60,834 nt of DNA from Candidatus Woesearchaeota archaeon (lineage in GTDB: Archaea; Nanobdellota; Nanobdellia; Woesearchaeales; JACPIF01), in NCBI GenBank assembly GCA_016188215.1, contig JACPIF010000003.1:99388-160221 (forward strand). Reading direction: 5' to 3'. Positions 50,601 to 58,269 of this stretch are shown here, one piece after another (positions within the stretch are counted from its first letter, which is position 1; every line of letters starts with the position of its first letter). The notes below the pieces were generated by a model that did no database searches, was not told the origin of the DNA, and was given only the letters and a program-made list of their open reading frames with translations. The position numbers and the translations under genes are program-made.

Positions 50601-50815
50601 ATAGATACGGAACTAATGATTTAATTGTTTTTATTTCAGATGAAAAGTTTATTTATAATAGTGTAAATTCTTCTTACAAAAAATACTTTAGATTATTTGA
50701 GAGCCATCATTCAATAACAGAAGATTCTGGAACAAGAAACATTATTATTAGGTCTCTTCTTAACCAAAGTTTTACAACTTATCAACGAATAATAAATCTT
50801 AAGGAGGAATCATGA
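47615..50815 (+). CDS. Large secreted FG-GAP/CARDB protein with hydrolase-like domain
   Basis: A 1066-residue surface or secreted protein. A signal peptide (MKIGMLIGILALLVYPSLALA) precedes a beta-propeller with repeated calcium-binding loops of the FG-GAP/VCBS kind: DLDGDGFTELV, DFDNDSRNEIMV, DADKDGYYEIIA, DINNNGILDIVL, DIDGNGALDIVQ. A CARDB-like domain follows at about 465-570 (VSVMVHNLGSLNAFSINVTV). From about 760 an alpha/beta-hydrolase-like part has WVIEITGGPGTECD and the elbow GFSNGCRA. Many N-x-S/T sites suggest glycosylation. The last 150 codons are visibly AT-richer, as is the downstream DNA. A plausible role is adhesion to or degradation at a host or partner surface. Confidence 0.8.
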   Translation: MKIGMLIGILALLVYPSLALADSWETFGKNLTANGINRDAVGYLNRSIAFFNISFGMDVQPLVYDLDGDGFTELVLWQNDTIRIYNKSIQLMYEYRLGVLKSQPSVSNFTGTKQIVAIQGNNFTVLGVNSSGISIVRNFNLSYNISTLGIVCGLIDNDSLEDCVFKDVNGFLHMFDRNAASQVDDRLNVNVSNNSDTDIDITIPSIADFDNDSRNEIMVRHSSFVTVVDSVTRTIDFMFDMSKDSNYIGKGFGLFPVDPVFIDADKDGYYEIIASYPKSFIALGNPDRGMGYRMINSSGAVFWSSGCAFDAATSSPTLSFGSKPVPLDTSDGPNTEIVLGCYGTESVDFKHGFTIGINVIDSLNATEFRSTNASVSAFSNKRDFTAIADINNNGILDIVLANGIYEIPLRNNELNLTFDYLGLSFEFKNPIVVDIDGNGALDIVQSSNHSTYVFLDNTSTYNDLSVISSDISYFRVSNTSINVSVMVHNLGSLNAFSINVTVANQNTGDESSKIVNITSSIATLTFTIASPADGNTLIAQVDTTNVFNETDESNNFAETIFKGTSIYLDIRLPYSLNTTFEDYLKDRFSSYNFVSNVDNSDIVISVGKRSDTLLKYNDFIFNTLGFGIFGGIVTYNGELQNEPYIGLVAGFENDSRKYTFVLGNEIEGEIAAARALNEEILDNMIPTYLDDSYEDGIATFEYLHNNVNNQYYATDTENFRNIVKTALNGRYSVENFTVYTNDNVSLRLMKVKTLNSKAYQNLTNRTLPVVLSKGLWSNINDWKDFAQELADDGSEAWVIEITGGPGTECDTCVDYTFDNLTDSYWPALIGAVQFYTNSSKVNYVGFSNGCRAALSSLDKWNNVGRDNIGKVYIDNNWIDVSMSAYPVDTFVGVACPGAFNKSDPYGEGVVYSSVESDTLNTFGSRVISNARQKNLTHTTISQLRKLLFNLALNSFDIRSKISINLFQDYYNFSSGDKDNQPANNLNIPNFIIIEGDRYGTNDLIVFISDEKFIYNSVNSSYKKYFRLFESHHSITEDSGTRNIIIRSLLNQSFTTYQRIINLKEES

Positions 50816-51066
50816 TTAAAAAATCGCCATTGGTTTTTGGTATAATATTCCTAATTCCTGTGCTTATTTTTGAATATTTACTTCTATATACTCCCTTTTT
50901 TGATAAAGGCGAAGGTGGATTTTTAGTTCTTACGTTGAGTGTTATTTTTAATTTTCCCTGTCTATTTATAAATACACAATATGAAGTAATTTGCTTTATT
51001 TTGAGTGGTCTAGTCTGGTTTGGAGTTGGGGCGCTGGTTGGGTGGTTGGTCAGTAGGAAAAATTAG
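50812..51066 (+). CDS. Two- to three-span membrane protein
   Basis: An 84-residue protein, ATG overlapping the preceding stop by 4 bases. Hydrophobic segments at about 7-26, 33-50 and 55-78 fill most of it. It is probably co-transcribed with the large secreted protein and could help anchor or export it; that is inference. Confidence 0.6.
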   Translation: MIKKSPLVFGIIFLIPVLIFEYLLLYTPFFDKGEGGFLVLTLSVIFNFPCLFINTQYEVICFILSGLVWFGVGALVGWLVSRKN

Positions 51067-51161
51067 TAAAATTTCTATAAATCTGTTTATGTTAGTTTAT
51101 TTACTTATATCATATAACTACTTATTAAAGTATTGATCTATCTACTATATATAAAGGAAAT

Positions 51162-51203
51162 ATTTATATATAAGTGCAACGTTCCACTAATAAGAGGAGA
51201 TAT
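51162..51203 (+). promoter_or_regulatory. Promoter and ribosome-binding site of the candidate defence operon
   Basis: The TATA-like ATATTTATATATAAG (about 51162-51176) lies 30 bases before AAGAGGAGAT, a good ribosome-binding site 6 bases ahead of TTG 51205. The arrangement marks the first gene of the operon running to about 54670. Confidence 0.5.
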
Positions 51204-51204
51204 C

Positions 51205-51366
51205 TTGATTGATAAATCAAAGAAAGGAAGGCGAAATAAATCAGAATGGGGGGGCATGGGCGCCGCCGAATTAACAAGATTGATGGCTCATAGAATCGCA
51301 AGAATTGAAATTTTAAAGATGGAGATTAAAGAACTTCAGAAATTAATTGACAAGAAGATGAGATAA
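51205..51366 (+). CDS. Small helical protein opening the ATPase operon
   Basis: A 53-residue protein from TTG 51205, chosen for its ribosome-binding site. A basic start (KSKKGRRNKSEW) is followed by a helix AAELTRLMAHRIARIEILKMEIKELQ that should form a coiled coil. Its stop is 1 base before the ATPase ATG, so it is tightly coupled. It may be a regulator or an assembly partner of the ATPase. No family is recognised. Confidence 0.5.
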   Translation: MIDKSKKGRRNKSEWGGMGAAELTRLMAHRIARIEILKMEIKELQKLIDKKMR

Positions 51367-51367
51367 G

Positions 51368-52938
51368 ATGGTAGAAACAAAAAGTGTGGAAATAGTTGAT
51401 ATAACACCGGACAAGAGCGTGTGGGAAAAATTTGGGAAATCTGGTTATTCTTTCTCAACTGCAATGGCTGAATTAATTGATAATTCAATCACAGCTATAC
51501 AAGAATACAAAATTAAAAAACCCAATTTAAAAGAACCATTAAAGATCTACATCTATATTGATAAAGAAAAACACAAACAAACTGAACAGATAAATATTAC
51601 TGACGAAGGATGCGGAATGACATATGAGGTCGCCAAGAAAGCCTTGATTTTAGGAAAAAGCAGTTGGACAATCAAAAGTTTAGGAGAATTTGGCATAGGT
51701 ATGAAAGCGTCCTGTAGTGCTTTAGGAAAAAAATATACAATTTTGACTACATCAGAGGGTGATAATAACGTATACAAATATGTTCATGATGAGGAGGAAT
51801 GGAGAAAACAATCAAAATGGCAGGAACAACTATATAAAGAGACTAAGGATGATAAGAAAGAACATTCCACGTCAGTTATTATTTCTAACTTAAAGAAACC
51901 TATAGGGCCCCAGAAAATTAATAATTTAAAAGTAGATTTTGCTAAGAGATATCAAGCATTTATTAAAAATAAAGAAATAGAAATATTAATTAACGGACAA
52001 TCAATTGTTCCCGAGGAGCAAATTCTCTCTTACGGACCCATCAATTTTGACATTACGTTAAATAGTGGTAATAAAATTTATGGCTGGTATGGTTTGCTAA
52101 AAGAAGGCTCTGACACTGGATATTATGGTTTTGAAACTTATAAAAAAGGAAAAATGATAAAATGCTACGAAAAATAGGTTTTACACCACACCCAACAATG
52201 AGAAGAATCTATGGAGCTATACACTTAGATCATGTTCCCTGGAATTTTAATAAGCTTGATTTTGACAAAGAATCTGAGGAATACGAGGAAGCCATTGAAA
52301 CGTTAGAAAACGAATTGACAGAACTAAGAAAAATGGCAAGACAAAAATCAACTGAAGAAAAATTAAGTTCAAACATAGAAGAAAAGAAAGAGTTATTTCT
52401 AGAGAAAGTAGCTGAGGTCCTAAATAATGCGGAAGAATTCAAGGATTTAAGAACACCAAAAGAAAAAATTAAACAGCAAATTACAAAATTAACAAATAAA
52501 GAACCTGAAGGTTATGATCTTATATCTATTGAGAAAAGAAATGAAAGAACTAATAAGAATGAATATAAAGTAAATCTGCCTGAATCAGAAAGAACTAGAA
52601 TACCTAAAAAGACTCAACAAAAGAAAAGATTATATATCACAATAAGTGGCCAAAAAATTAACTTTAAACATGAATTTCAACACTTTGGTTCTGCTGGGAC
52701 ATCTAAAGAATATCATATAAGAGAAAATAATTTAATTGAAATATATTCAAATTATGATTTTCCGGCTTATATGGTTACTGAAGATAAAGCATTCTATGCA
52801 TTGTCTCATGTAGCTGAATGTATATCAAGTATTATTATGGAAACTGGCGATGCACAATTCAAAACCATGGACGAATGCAGAGACAAAATACTTAGACTTA
52901 CATGTGAAAAGATAGAACAATTTAGAGAAAAATATTAA
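51368..52938 (+). pseudogene. Bergerat-fold (GHKL) ATPase, split by a -1 shift at an A-tract
   Basis: Two frames together make a protein of about 523 residues. The first (51368-52177) has the GHKL ATP site: ELIDNSITAI (N box with the catalytic Glu and Asn), ITDEGCGM (G1) and GEFGIGMKAS (G2), followed by a transducer-like domain. It ends KMIKCYEK-stop. The second frame continues with KIGFTPHPTMRRIYGAIHLDHV, a coiled-coil section (about EEYEEAIETLENELTELRK) and a C-terminal domain. The join is GAAAAATAG at 52169-52177: reading back one base gives EK-IGF without interruption. Either a base was lost, or ribosomes slip -1 on the A-tract. The architecture resembles MORC/Hsp90-like ATPases found in restriction and defence loci. 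Followed by DGQHR and nuclease genes. Confidence 0.8.
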
Positions 52939-52946
52939 CTATCATT

Positions 52947-53075
52947 ATGTCAATTAATGTGTGTAAAATTACTAGATCAGAAATAAAGGATGCTTTTAAT
53001 CGTATCGGATTTGAGGATGAATTGAATCATTTGGAAATTTTCTTCAATCCAAAAATAAAAGGAAATATTTATTAG
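52947..53075 (+). CDS. Small ORF between ATPase and DGQHR genes
   Basis: A 42-residue frame from ATG 52947, eight bases after the ATPase stop: ITRSEIKDAFNRIGFEDELN then HLEIFFNPKIKGNIY. The helix and strand order looks like a protein fragment rather than chance, but no family is recognised. It may be a truncated gene of the same system. Confidence 0.35.
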   Translation: MSINVCKITRSEIKDAFNRIGFEDELNHLEIFFNPKIKGNIY

Positions 53076-53154
53076 TCGGAGTATTTACTAATAAAATCCA
53101 AAAAGATTTAAATACTAAACAAAATTTAATGTTATTTATATAGGTGGTTTCAAT

Positions 53155-54183
53155 ATGATAGAAATTAAAGCATTTGAATATTTAATGAATAATATGCTTT
53201 TCTATATCGGGATAATCAAAGCAGGTGACTTAGCTAAAAATTCTAAAGTTGACGCATGGTCAATGTCTAATCCAAGCGGGTATCAAAGAGATTTAAGTCA
53301 ATCAAGATCAAAAAAATTTTCTGAATATCTATCAAAGTGTAAGGGTATATTTCATCAAACTGTTCTCATAAATGTCAGAAATAAAGACAAAGTAAAATTT
53401 GTTAATGGAATATTAAAAGTGGAGGGTGAATTTTATTTAGTTGATGGACAGCATAGAGTTGGTGGTTTGAAACTTTTGTTGCAAGCACAACCTTCTTTTG
53501 ATTCAATCCCTGTCCCTGTTTTAATAATGGTGGGTTTCAACCGCGAAAGTGAAGCAAAAGAGTTCTTAATAGTTAATAAAACTCAAAAAGGTGTTAGGAC
53601 AGATTTATCAGATAGACTCTTATCTCACGTAATTAGTGCTATGGATAAAGAACTACTTGAAGTTATCGGAATAAGAGAGCCAAAAAGACTTACTGAATTA
53701 GTTATTGATATATGTGATAAACTAAACACAAATAAAAAATCAGTGTGGTACAATAGAGTAACGCTACCTAACCATAAACAAAAGGCTACTGAAACAATAA
53801 AACAGAGGTCATTTACGGAATCATTAAAACAAGTTGTTAAAGATAATTATATCCAATCAAATTTTAAATCTATAAATAAACTATCATCTTTGTTAATTGA
53901 TTATTGGAATGTAATTAAAGAGCTATGCCCTAAGTCGTGTGGAGATGATGCAAAAAATTATGTTTTATTAAAAACTGCAGGCCCATTCATAATGCATAAA
54001 CTTCTACCAATTGTAGTAATAAAATGTGGAAGTAACCCAACTAAAACAAAAATGAAGAATATACTTTCAAAAATAGAACAAATGGCTGATGATGATTGGC
54101 ATAATAAAGGCGAATTGGGAGAAGGTAGTAGTCAAAAATTTTTCAATATTAAATTTGATGATTTTAAGTCCCAAATCCAATAG
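53155..54183 (+). CDS. DGQHR-domain (DndB-like) protein
   Basis: A 342-residue protein. The motif YLVDGQHRVGGL lies near residue 100, after NPSGYQRDLSQSRSKKFSEYL. That arrangement matches the DGQHR superfamily, which includes DndB, the regulator of DNA phosphorothioation, and related ParB-fold proteins of DNA-modification islands. FLIVNKTQKGVRTDLSDRLL is the conserved segment after it. It starts at ATG 53155 behind GGTGGT and TTATTTATATAGG. No Dnd or Dpd genes are seen, so it probably works with the neighbouring GHKL ATPase and nuclease-like protein. Confidence 0.82.
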   Translation: MIEIKAFEYLMNNMLFYIGIIKAGDLAKNSKVDAWSMSNPSGYQRDLSQSRSKKFSEYLSKCKGIFHQTVLINVRNKDKVKFVNGILKVEGEFYLVDGQHRVGGLKLLLQAQPSFDSIPVPVLIMVGFNRESEAKEFLIVNKTQKGVRTDLSDRLLSHVISAMDKELLEVIGIREPKRLTELVIDICDKLNTNKKSVWYNRVTLPNHKQKATETIKQRSFTESLKQVVKDNYIQSNFKSINKLSSLLIDYWNVIKELCPKSCGDDAKNYVLLKTAGPFIMHKLLPIVVIKCGSNPTKTKMKNILSKIEQMADDDWHNKGELGEGSSQKFFNIKFDDFKSQIQ

Positions 54184-54187
54184 AATT

Positions 54188-54670
54188 ATGACATTTACCA
54201 CAATCTTTAAACAAGAATTATTAAATTTACTAGATGATAAAACAAAAAGGTTATGCAAATCTGAGGAGATTGAATATTCTAAAGGAACATATAAAATAAA
54301 ATTTGATGTATATATCGAAAAAGATAATTCTATATTCATTATAGAAATTGAATTAAGAAGGTCAGACCCCATAAATAATCTTATTAAAACTTTACATTGG
54401 AAATGCAGCTCTATCGACAACAAAAAAATTAACATGATTCAAATTTTTGATAAAAATTATTATACAAAACCAGAAAATAAATATAAGAAAGATTTCACAT
54501 TATTTCTAGCAAAAAGGTGTAATTTATTACATAAAAAGTTGTCACATTTTTCTTATAGATCATTAGATATTACCATTGACGAAAAGGCTTACAAGAGGAA
54601 AGATATGATTGAGGCCAAGCGAATAGCTAGGAACACCTATAAGCAATTGATTGGGATGATAGAAAAGTAA
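54188..54670 (+). CDS. PD-(D/E)XK-like nuclease candidate
   Basis: A 160-residue protein starting 2 bases after the DGQHR stop. The core reads YKIKFDVYIEKDNSIFIIEI then ELRRSDPINNLIKTL: an Asp at the end of one strand followed by E-x-E on the next and a basic residue, as in PD-(D/E)XK nucleases, although the canonical Lys is Arg here. A basic C-terminal half (KRKDMIEAKRIARNTYKQL) could bind DNA. It is the likely effector of the operon. Confidence 0.6.
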   Translation: MTFTTIFKQELLNLLDDKTKRLCKSEEIEYSKGTYKIKFDVYIEKDNSIFIIEIELRRSDPINNLIKTLHWKCSSIDNKKINMIQIFDKNYYTKPENKYKKDFTLFLAKRCNLLHKKLSHFSYRSLDITIDEKAYKRKDMIEAKRIARNTYKQLIGMIEK

Positions 54671-54770
54671 TAATGTTACGACTAATATTTTAAAAGTGAA
54701 TTTAAAGATTATATCAAGTTACCATCTCACGTAACAAACCTATAAATACATCGAATTTTGAGGCATTACA

Positions 54771-54896
54771 ATGAGTCAAAAAATCGCAATCATCTATGGA
54801 AGAAAAGACTTAGTAGAATACTTTATCGAGCAATTCAATATAGACAGGATGCACGATAACGCACCTATAAAAGTCAAACTAATCAAACTAGAATGA
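54771..54896 (+). CDS. Small protein, first of a two-gene unit
   Basis: A 41-residue protein from ATG 54771: KIAIIYGRKDLVEYFIEQFN then APIKVKLIKLE. A CCTATAAATAC promoter lies 30 bases upstream. Its stop overlaps the ATG of the next gene (ATGA), so they are translated together. Family unknown; position suggests a toxin-antitoxin-like pair. Confidence 0.5.
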   Translation: MSQKIAIIYGRKDLVEYFIEQFNIDRMHDNAPIKVKLIKLE

Positions 54897-55180
54897 AACT
54901 CCTCCAAACCGTCCTCTCCAAAGGCTTCTCAGTAGAATATGAGGGCAAAACCTACTACATCAATTATACGAATTCAGACGGGCAGACATTGGCATTAGCG
55001 AATAGAGATTACTGGAAAGTATTGGATGAGGAGCTTGAAGAGTTGTGCATATACGAATTTAGCGATGATACAAAGGAAGAAAGAGAGCAGCTCAGAAAGA
55101 ACAGGAAACTAGTGCTCAAGCTAATCAAATTCTGCATCAAGCATTTTGAGGACTATAAGTCCAAGATTGATGATTATTGA
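54893..55180 (+). CDS. Small acidic protein, intact member of a three-copy family
   Basis: A 95-residue protein: GFSVEYEGKTYYINYTNSDG, then a Glu/Asp-rich middle (VLDEELEELCIYEF) and a helical end RKLVLKLIKFCIKHFEDY. Two decayed copies lie downstream at 55788 and 57413. Function unknown. It is coupled to the preceding 41-residue gene. Confidence 0.6.
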   Translation: MKLLQTVLSKGFSVEYEGKTYYINYTNSDGQTLALANRDYWKVLDEELEELCIYEFSDDTKEEREQLRKNRKLVLKLIKFCIKHFEDYKSKIDDY

Positions 55181-55284
55181 GTTCTAAAGTATCTTATTCG
55201 GAAAGGCGATTAAACCCAAAGAGTATATGAAAATAATGATTCCAAGCGTTAATTATTTAAACTACAGGCACATAAACTCTGATT

Positions 55285-55494
55285 ATGGGATCAATAACAC
55301 TATCTGAAGAAAAATTCAACAAGCTGATGGCTGATGTAGAGGCTTTGATAGAGGATGCAGCCTCACTTTTTGACCAAGAGGAGATAGCAAAGCAAAGAAT
55401 GAAGGATATAAAGGAAAATCCCTCTATAGGCAAATCTGAGAAAGAATTAGATGCCTATCTCAAGAAGAGGGGAGTACAATTGAATGGGAAATAA
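55285..55494 (+). CDS. RelB-like antitoxin
   Basis: A 69-residue protein: SITLSEEKFNKLMADVEALI and a helical acidic middle, ending EKELDAYLKKRGVQ. It precedes and overlaps a RelE-like toxin gene. An ATTATTTAAACTACAG promoter lies 25-30 bases upstream. This module sits between the intact and the first truncated copy of the acidic protein family. Confidence 0.7.
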   Translation: MGSITLSEEKFNKLMADVEALIEDAASLFDQEEIAKQRMKDIKENPSIGKSEKELDAYLKKRGVQLNGK

Positions 55495-55769
55495 GAGAGC
55501 ATCCGGACTTCTTTAAAGATTTAGATAGGTTAGGGTCAAATGAGCTAGGGATATTCTACAAGAAAAAGAATAAGATAAAGGAGAATCCAGAGCGGCAAAA
55601 GCATCTCAGCGGCGGAGATAACTGCTATAGAGAACCCATTACAGATAACATAAGGTTAGTGTACTTCATTGAGGGCAAAATAATTTGGCTCCTTGCCATT
55701 GGCAGACATAAGGAAGCATACAAAGAATACCTAAGAAGATTATATTCCCTTAGAACCAATAAAAAGTAA
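55479..55769 (+). CDS. RelE-like toxin with non-standard start
   Basis: A 96-residue frame (EWEIREHPDFFKDLDRLG at the start, KIKENPERQKHLSGGDNCYR in the middle, then NIRLVYFIEGKIIWLLAIGR and HKEAYKEYLRRL) that matches RelE/ParE toxins in order and length. There is no in-frame ATG, GTG or TTG; ATT 55479 gives the best N-terminus. It overlaps the end of the antitoxin gene by 16 bases. Either ATT is used or the gene has lost its start, perhaps as a silenced toxin. Confidence 0.7.
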   Translation: MEWEIREHPDFFKDLDRLGSNELGIFYKKKNKIKENPERQKHLSGGDNCYREPITDNIRLVYFIEGKIIWLLAIGRHKEAYKEYLRRLYSLRTNKK

Positions 55770-55787
55770 GCTGAAGTAGTTTTCTAA

Positions 55788-55973
55788 TTGCTCAACAGGG
55801 ATAACTGGGAAGTATTAGATGAAGAGCTTGAAGAGGTAAATATATACGAATTTAAAGATGATACAAAGGAAGAAAAAGAGCAGCTCAGAAAGAACCGAAA
55901 ACTGGTACTAAAGCTGGTCAAATTCTGCATAAAGCATTTTGGTGACTATACGCCAAGGATAGATGCTTATTGA
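55788..55973 (+). pseudogene. Truncated copy of the small acidic protein
   Basis: LNRDNWEVLDEELEEVNIYE and RKNRKLVLKLVKFCIKHFGD match residues 37-95 of the 95-residue protein at 54893. The first third is missing and the frame begins at TTG with no promoter. The RelBE-like module lies just upstream, at the break. Confidence 0.6.
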
Positions 55974-56002
55974 TTCTATCCTGAGGCATTTTATCTGGCA
56001 AA

Positions 56003-56659
56003 TCATCTCTTCTGTTTCTCTTTTGCCTGTATCTTGACTATCTCAAAAAGTTCATCTAATACTTTCTGGGGGATATCAACGCCAAGCTTATTTCTTAGCT
56101 CTTCCAGGAACTCCCCTAAATCAAATGCAGCCCTTGCTTTTCCCAGCCCTATTTGCTCCTTAGCTTCTCCTATCAATATTTCCCATCTGATTTTCCTGCT
56201 GGTTATGATATTTCGTGCATCATCCTTGTCTTTAACCCTATCGGTTGCGCATTTCATTATTATCAAGTCATGCGGATCTGCTATTTTCAGTATCAATGTA
56301 TCTCCAAACTGATGGGTATCCTCTGCACGCTTCTGCATGCTCTCTGAAAATATGAAATCTATGACTTCAACCACGAATAAATCAAATCGCTCATCATTTA
56401 GCGTAAGCATCTCCGGATGGTTTTGTTTAGCCCCATAAACAGCACTTGTTTTCATTTCCCTATATCCTAAAGTTTTAATGGCATCCTTGAACATATTCCT
56501 ATCTCTCTCATTTTCAAATACCAAATCTATATCCAGCGTAGCGTCCTTCATGCCTAGGAACATCATGGCTGTACCGCCAACGGCGTATGCAGTAACCTTC
56601 TTTTTCAGGGCACTGCTTATGTTTAGGAATAGTTTCTGCTGCCTATCAATCGTAATCAT
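56003..56659 (-). CDS. AbiEii-like nucleotidyltransferase toxin
   Basis: A 218-residue nucleotidyltransferase of the DUF6036/AbiEii kind. AYAVGGTAMMFLGMKDATLDIDLVF shows the GG and D-x-D catalytic motifs, shown here with its key residues only: Gly-Gly near residue 30 and Asp-Ile-Asp near 45. A later KCATDRVKDKDDARNII is also typical. Such toxins add nucleotides to tRNA 3' ends. The start at 56659 overlaps the upstream winged-helix gene by 14 bases. Confidence 0.82.
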   Translation of the reverse strand: MITIDRQQKLFLNISSALKKKVTAYAVGGTAMMFLGMKDATLDIDLVFENERDRNMFKDAIKTLGYREMKTSAVYGAKQNHPEMLTLNDERFDLFVVEVIDFIFSESMQKRAEDTHQFGDTLILKIADPHDLIIMKCATDRVKDKDDARNIITSRKIRWEILIGEAKEQIGLGKARAAFDLGEFLEELRNKLGVDIPQKVLDELFEIVKIQAKEKQKR

Positions 56660-57266
56660 GCATATCACCCTTATTAAAGGGCAAGTATACCCTCCAGGTT
56701 TCTTCTACTCTCTTAAAGTCTTTTGAGCTAAGTCCAGGTATAGCATATTCAAAACCATATCCCTTTTTTGGCAAGGCATTGTTTCTGAACCGTTTCGGCA
56801 TTCTACTGACTCTCATATACTTCTTGGCAAGGTCATACAACGCACCCACTTGCCTTTCAATCCGGTTTATCTTTGCCAAGTGATAGAGTTGACTCCAATT
56901 GGTTATTTTCTGAAACAATGCCAACGATGCCAAAATAGTCCTTAAGCTGCCTGTCTTAATCGCGAATACCAGAGTTTCCTCCATCGTTGGCTCTTTTCCA
57001 TATATCTTATAGGTAAAGGGTGTTGAGATCTTGACTTTCGAGTGCTTGTTTATGATATCGTAGTAGCTTGTACCTTTTAGCTTGTTTTCAAATGAGATGT
57101 TATAGACTCTTGTATTATCGCTTAATTTCCTTGTCTTTACATAGCCTTCTTTCCTTAAGCGGTATAGGTAATAGATAGTCTTATCTTTATCTATCTTTAA
57201 GATGGTTCTTGCAGATTTTAGGGTCTGGACCCCTTCTAGTTTCCTCAGTAATATTCTTGTTTCCAT
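56646..57266 (-). CDS. AbiEi-like winged-helix antitoxin
   Basis: A 206-residue protein. An N-terminal winged helix (SARTILKIDKDKTIYYLYRL, RKEGYVKTRKLSDNTRVY) should bind the operon's promoter. The C-terminal part contains helices and a basic patch (RVSRMPKRFRNNALPKKGYG). It precedes and overlaps the nucleotidyltransferase. Together they fit the AbiE type IV toxin-antitoxin scheme. An AATATTTAAAC element lies 25 bases upstream of ATG 57266. Confidence 0.72.
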   Translation of the reverse strand: METRILLRKLEGVQTLKSARTILKIDKDKTIYYLYRLRKEGYVKTRKLSDNTRVYNISFENKLKGTSYYDIINKHSKVKISTPFTYKIYGKEPTMEETLVFAIKTGSLRTILASLALFQKITNWSQLYHLAKINRIERQVGALYDLAKKYMRVSRMPKRFRNNALPKKGYGFEYAIPGLSSKDFKRVEETWRVYLPFNKGDMHDYD

Positions 57267-57412
57267 AGTTAAATGTAGATATATGTAATATTTAAACTTT
57301 TCTCTTTATTTTATAATATTACTAAATGTAGCCTTGATGATATTTAAATAAAGTATTAATATTGAGTTATTTATATATGAAAATAAACTATCTTGACTTT
57401 AGAAATAGTAGC

Positions 57413-57608
57413 ATGTATACGAATTCAGATGGGCAGGCATTAGCGTTGCTCAACAGGGATAACTGGGATGTCTCTGATGAGGATCTAGAAGACATAAATA
57501 TCTACGAATTAAGCAGCCATTCAGGCAAGGAAAGAGAGCAAATAAGAAAAGACAGGAAACTGGGTATTAAAACTGATTAAATTCTGTATAAGGCATTTCA
57601 ATAAATAG
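57413..57608 (+). pseudogene. Second decayed copy of the small acidic protein
   Basis: YTNSDGQALALLNRDNWDVS and EDINIYEL align to the middle of the protein at 54893. Near 57560 an extra G in CTGGGTATT shifts the frame: without it KLVLKLIKFCIRHFNK would follow and stop at 57608. The N-terminal third is also absent. It is a decayed duplicate. Confidence 0.6.
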
Positions 57609-57681
57609 TCAAAGGATAGACTAAAATACCGAAAGTTTTAAATAGTAACTAAAGGTTTCTATATAGTAACTATAGATTACC

Positions 57682-58269
57682 ATGATATCTTTGACACAGA
57701 AGGAAAGGGAAACATTGCTGTTTTTATTCAAGGATTTCACTACTTACTATAATGCAAATTCTATAAGTAAAGTGCTCGGCATAAGCCATGTTGGGGCGCA
57801 AAAGATCTTCAAGCGTTTATCAAAGCAGAATCTTGTCAAAGGCCAGCATATAGGGAAATCTATCGTATACAAGCTTAGATTAGAAGAGGATTATGTATGC
57901 AAGCTAATAACCTTTCTTTTAGCAGATGAGGCTACTAAGTTCAGGAGATGGAAAGAAGAATTTAAAGAGCTATTCAAGAAAGGCAGGATAGTGATGCTCT
58001 ATGGCTCAGCAATTGTAAATTATGCAACTGCAAAAGACATAGATGTTATGATTGTCATAGAAAAGAATGAATACAAAGAAGTATATAAAGTCATAGAGAA
58101 AAAGCAGGAATTTCTGCCCAAGAGAATACATGCGATTGAGCTTACAAAACAAGACCTGATTAATAATATTAAAAATAGGCAGGAGGCTATAATGGATATT
58201 GTCAAAACAGCAATAATCTTATATGGCGAGTCTGAGTATGTTGAGGTTATAAAGCATGTCACAGGCTGA
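57682..58269 (+). CDS. MNT nucleotidyltransferase with winged helix
   Basis: A 195-residue protein. The N-terminal winged helix (LTQKERETLLFLFKDF, SKVLGISHVGAQKIFKRL) is followed by a minimal nucleotidyltransferase with VMLYGSAIVNYATAKDIDVM, in which the GS and D-x-D are kept but the usual Gly-rich spacing is altered. It precedes and overlaps a HEPN gene. It is the second MNT-HEPN module in 12 kb and only distantly similar to the first. Confidence 0.82.
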   Translation: MISLTQKERETLLFLFKDFTTYYNANSISKVLGISHVGAQKIFKRLSKQNLVKGQHIGKSIVYKLRLEEDYVCKLITFLLADEATKFRRWKEEFKELFKKGRIVMLYGSAIVNYATAKDIDVMIVIEKNEYKEVYKVIEKKQEFLPKRIHAIELTKQDLINNIKNRQEAIMDIVKTAIILYGESEYVEVIKHVTG

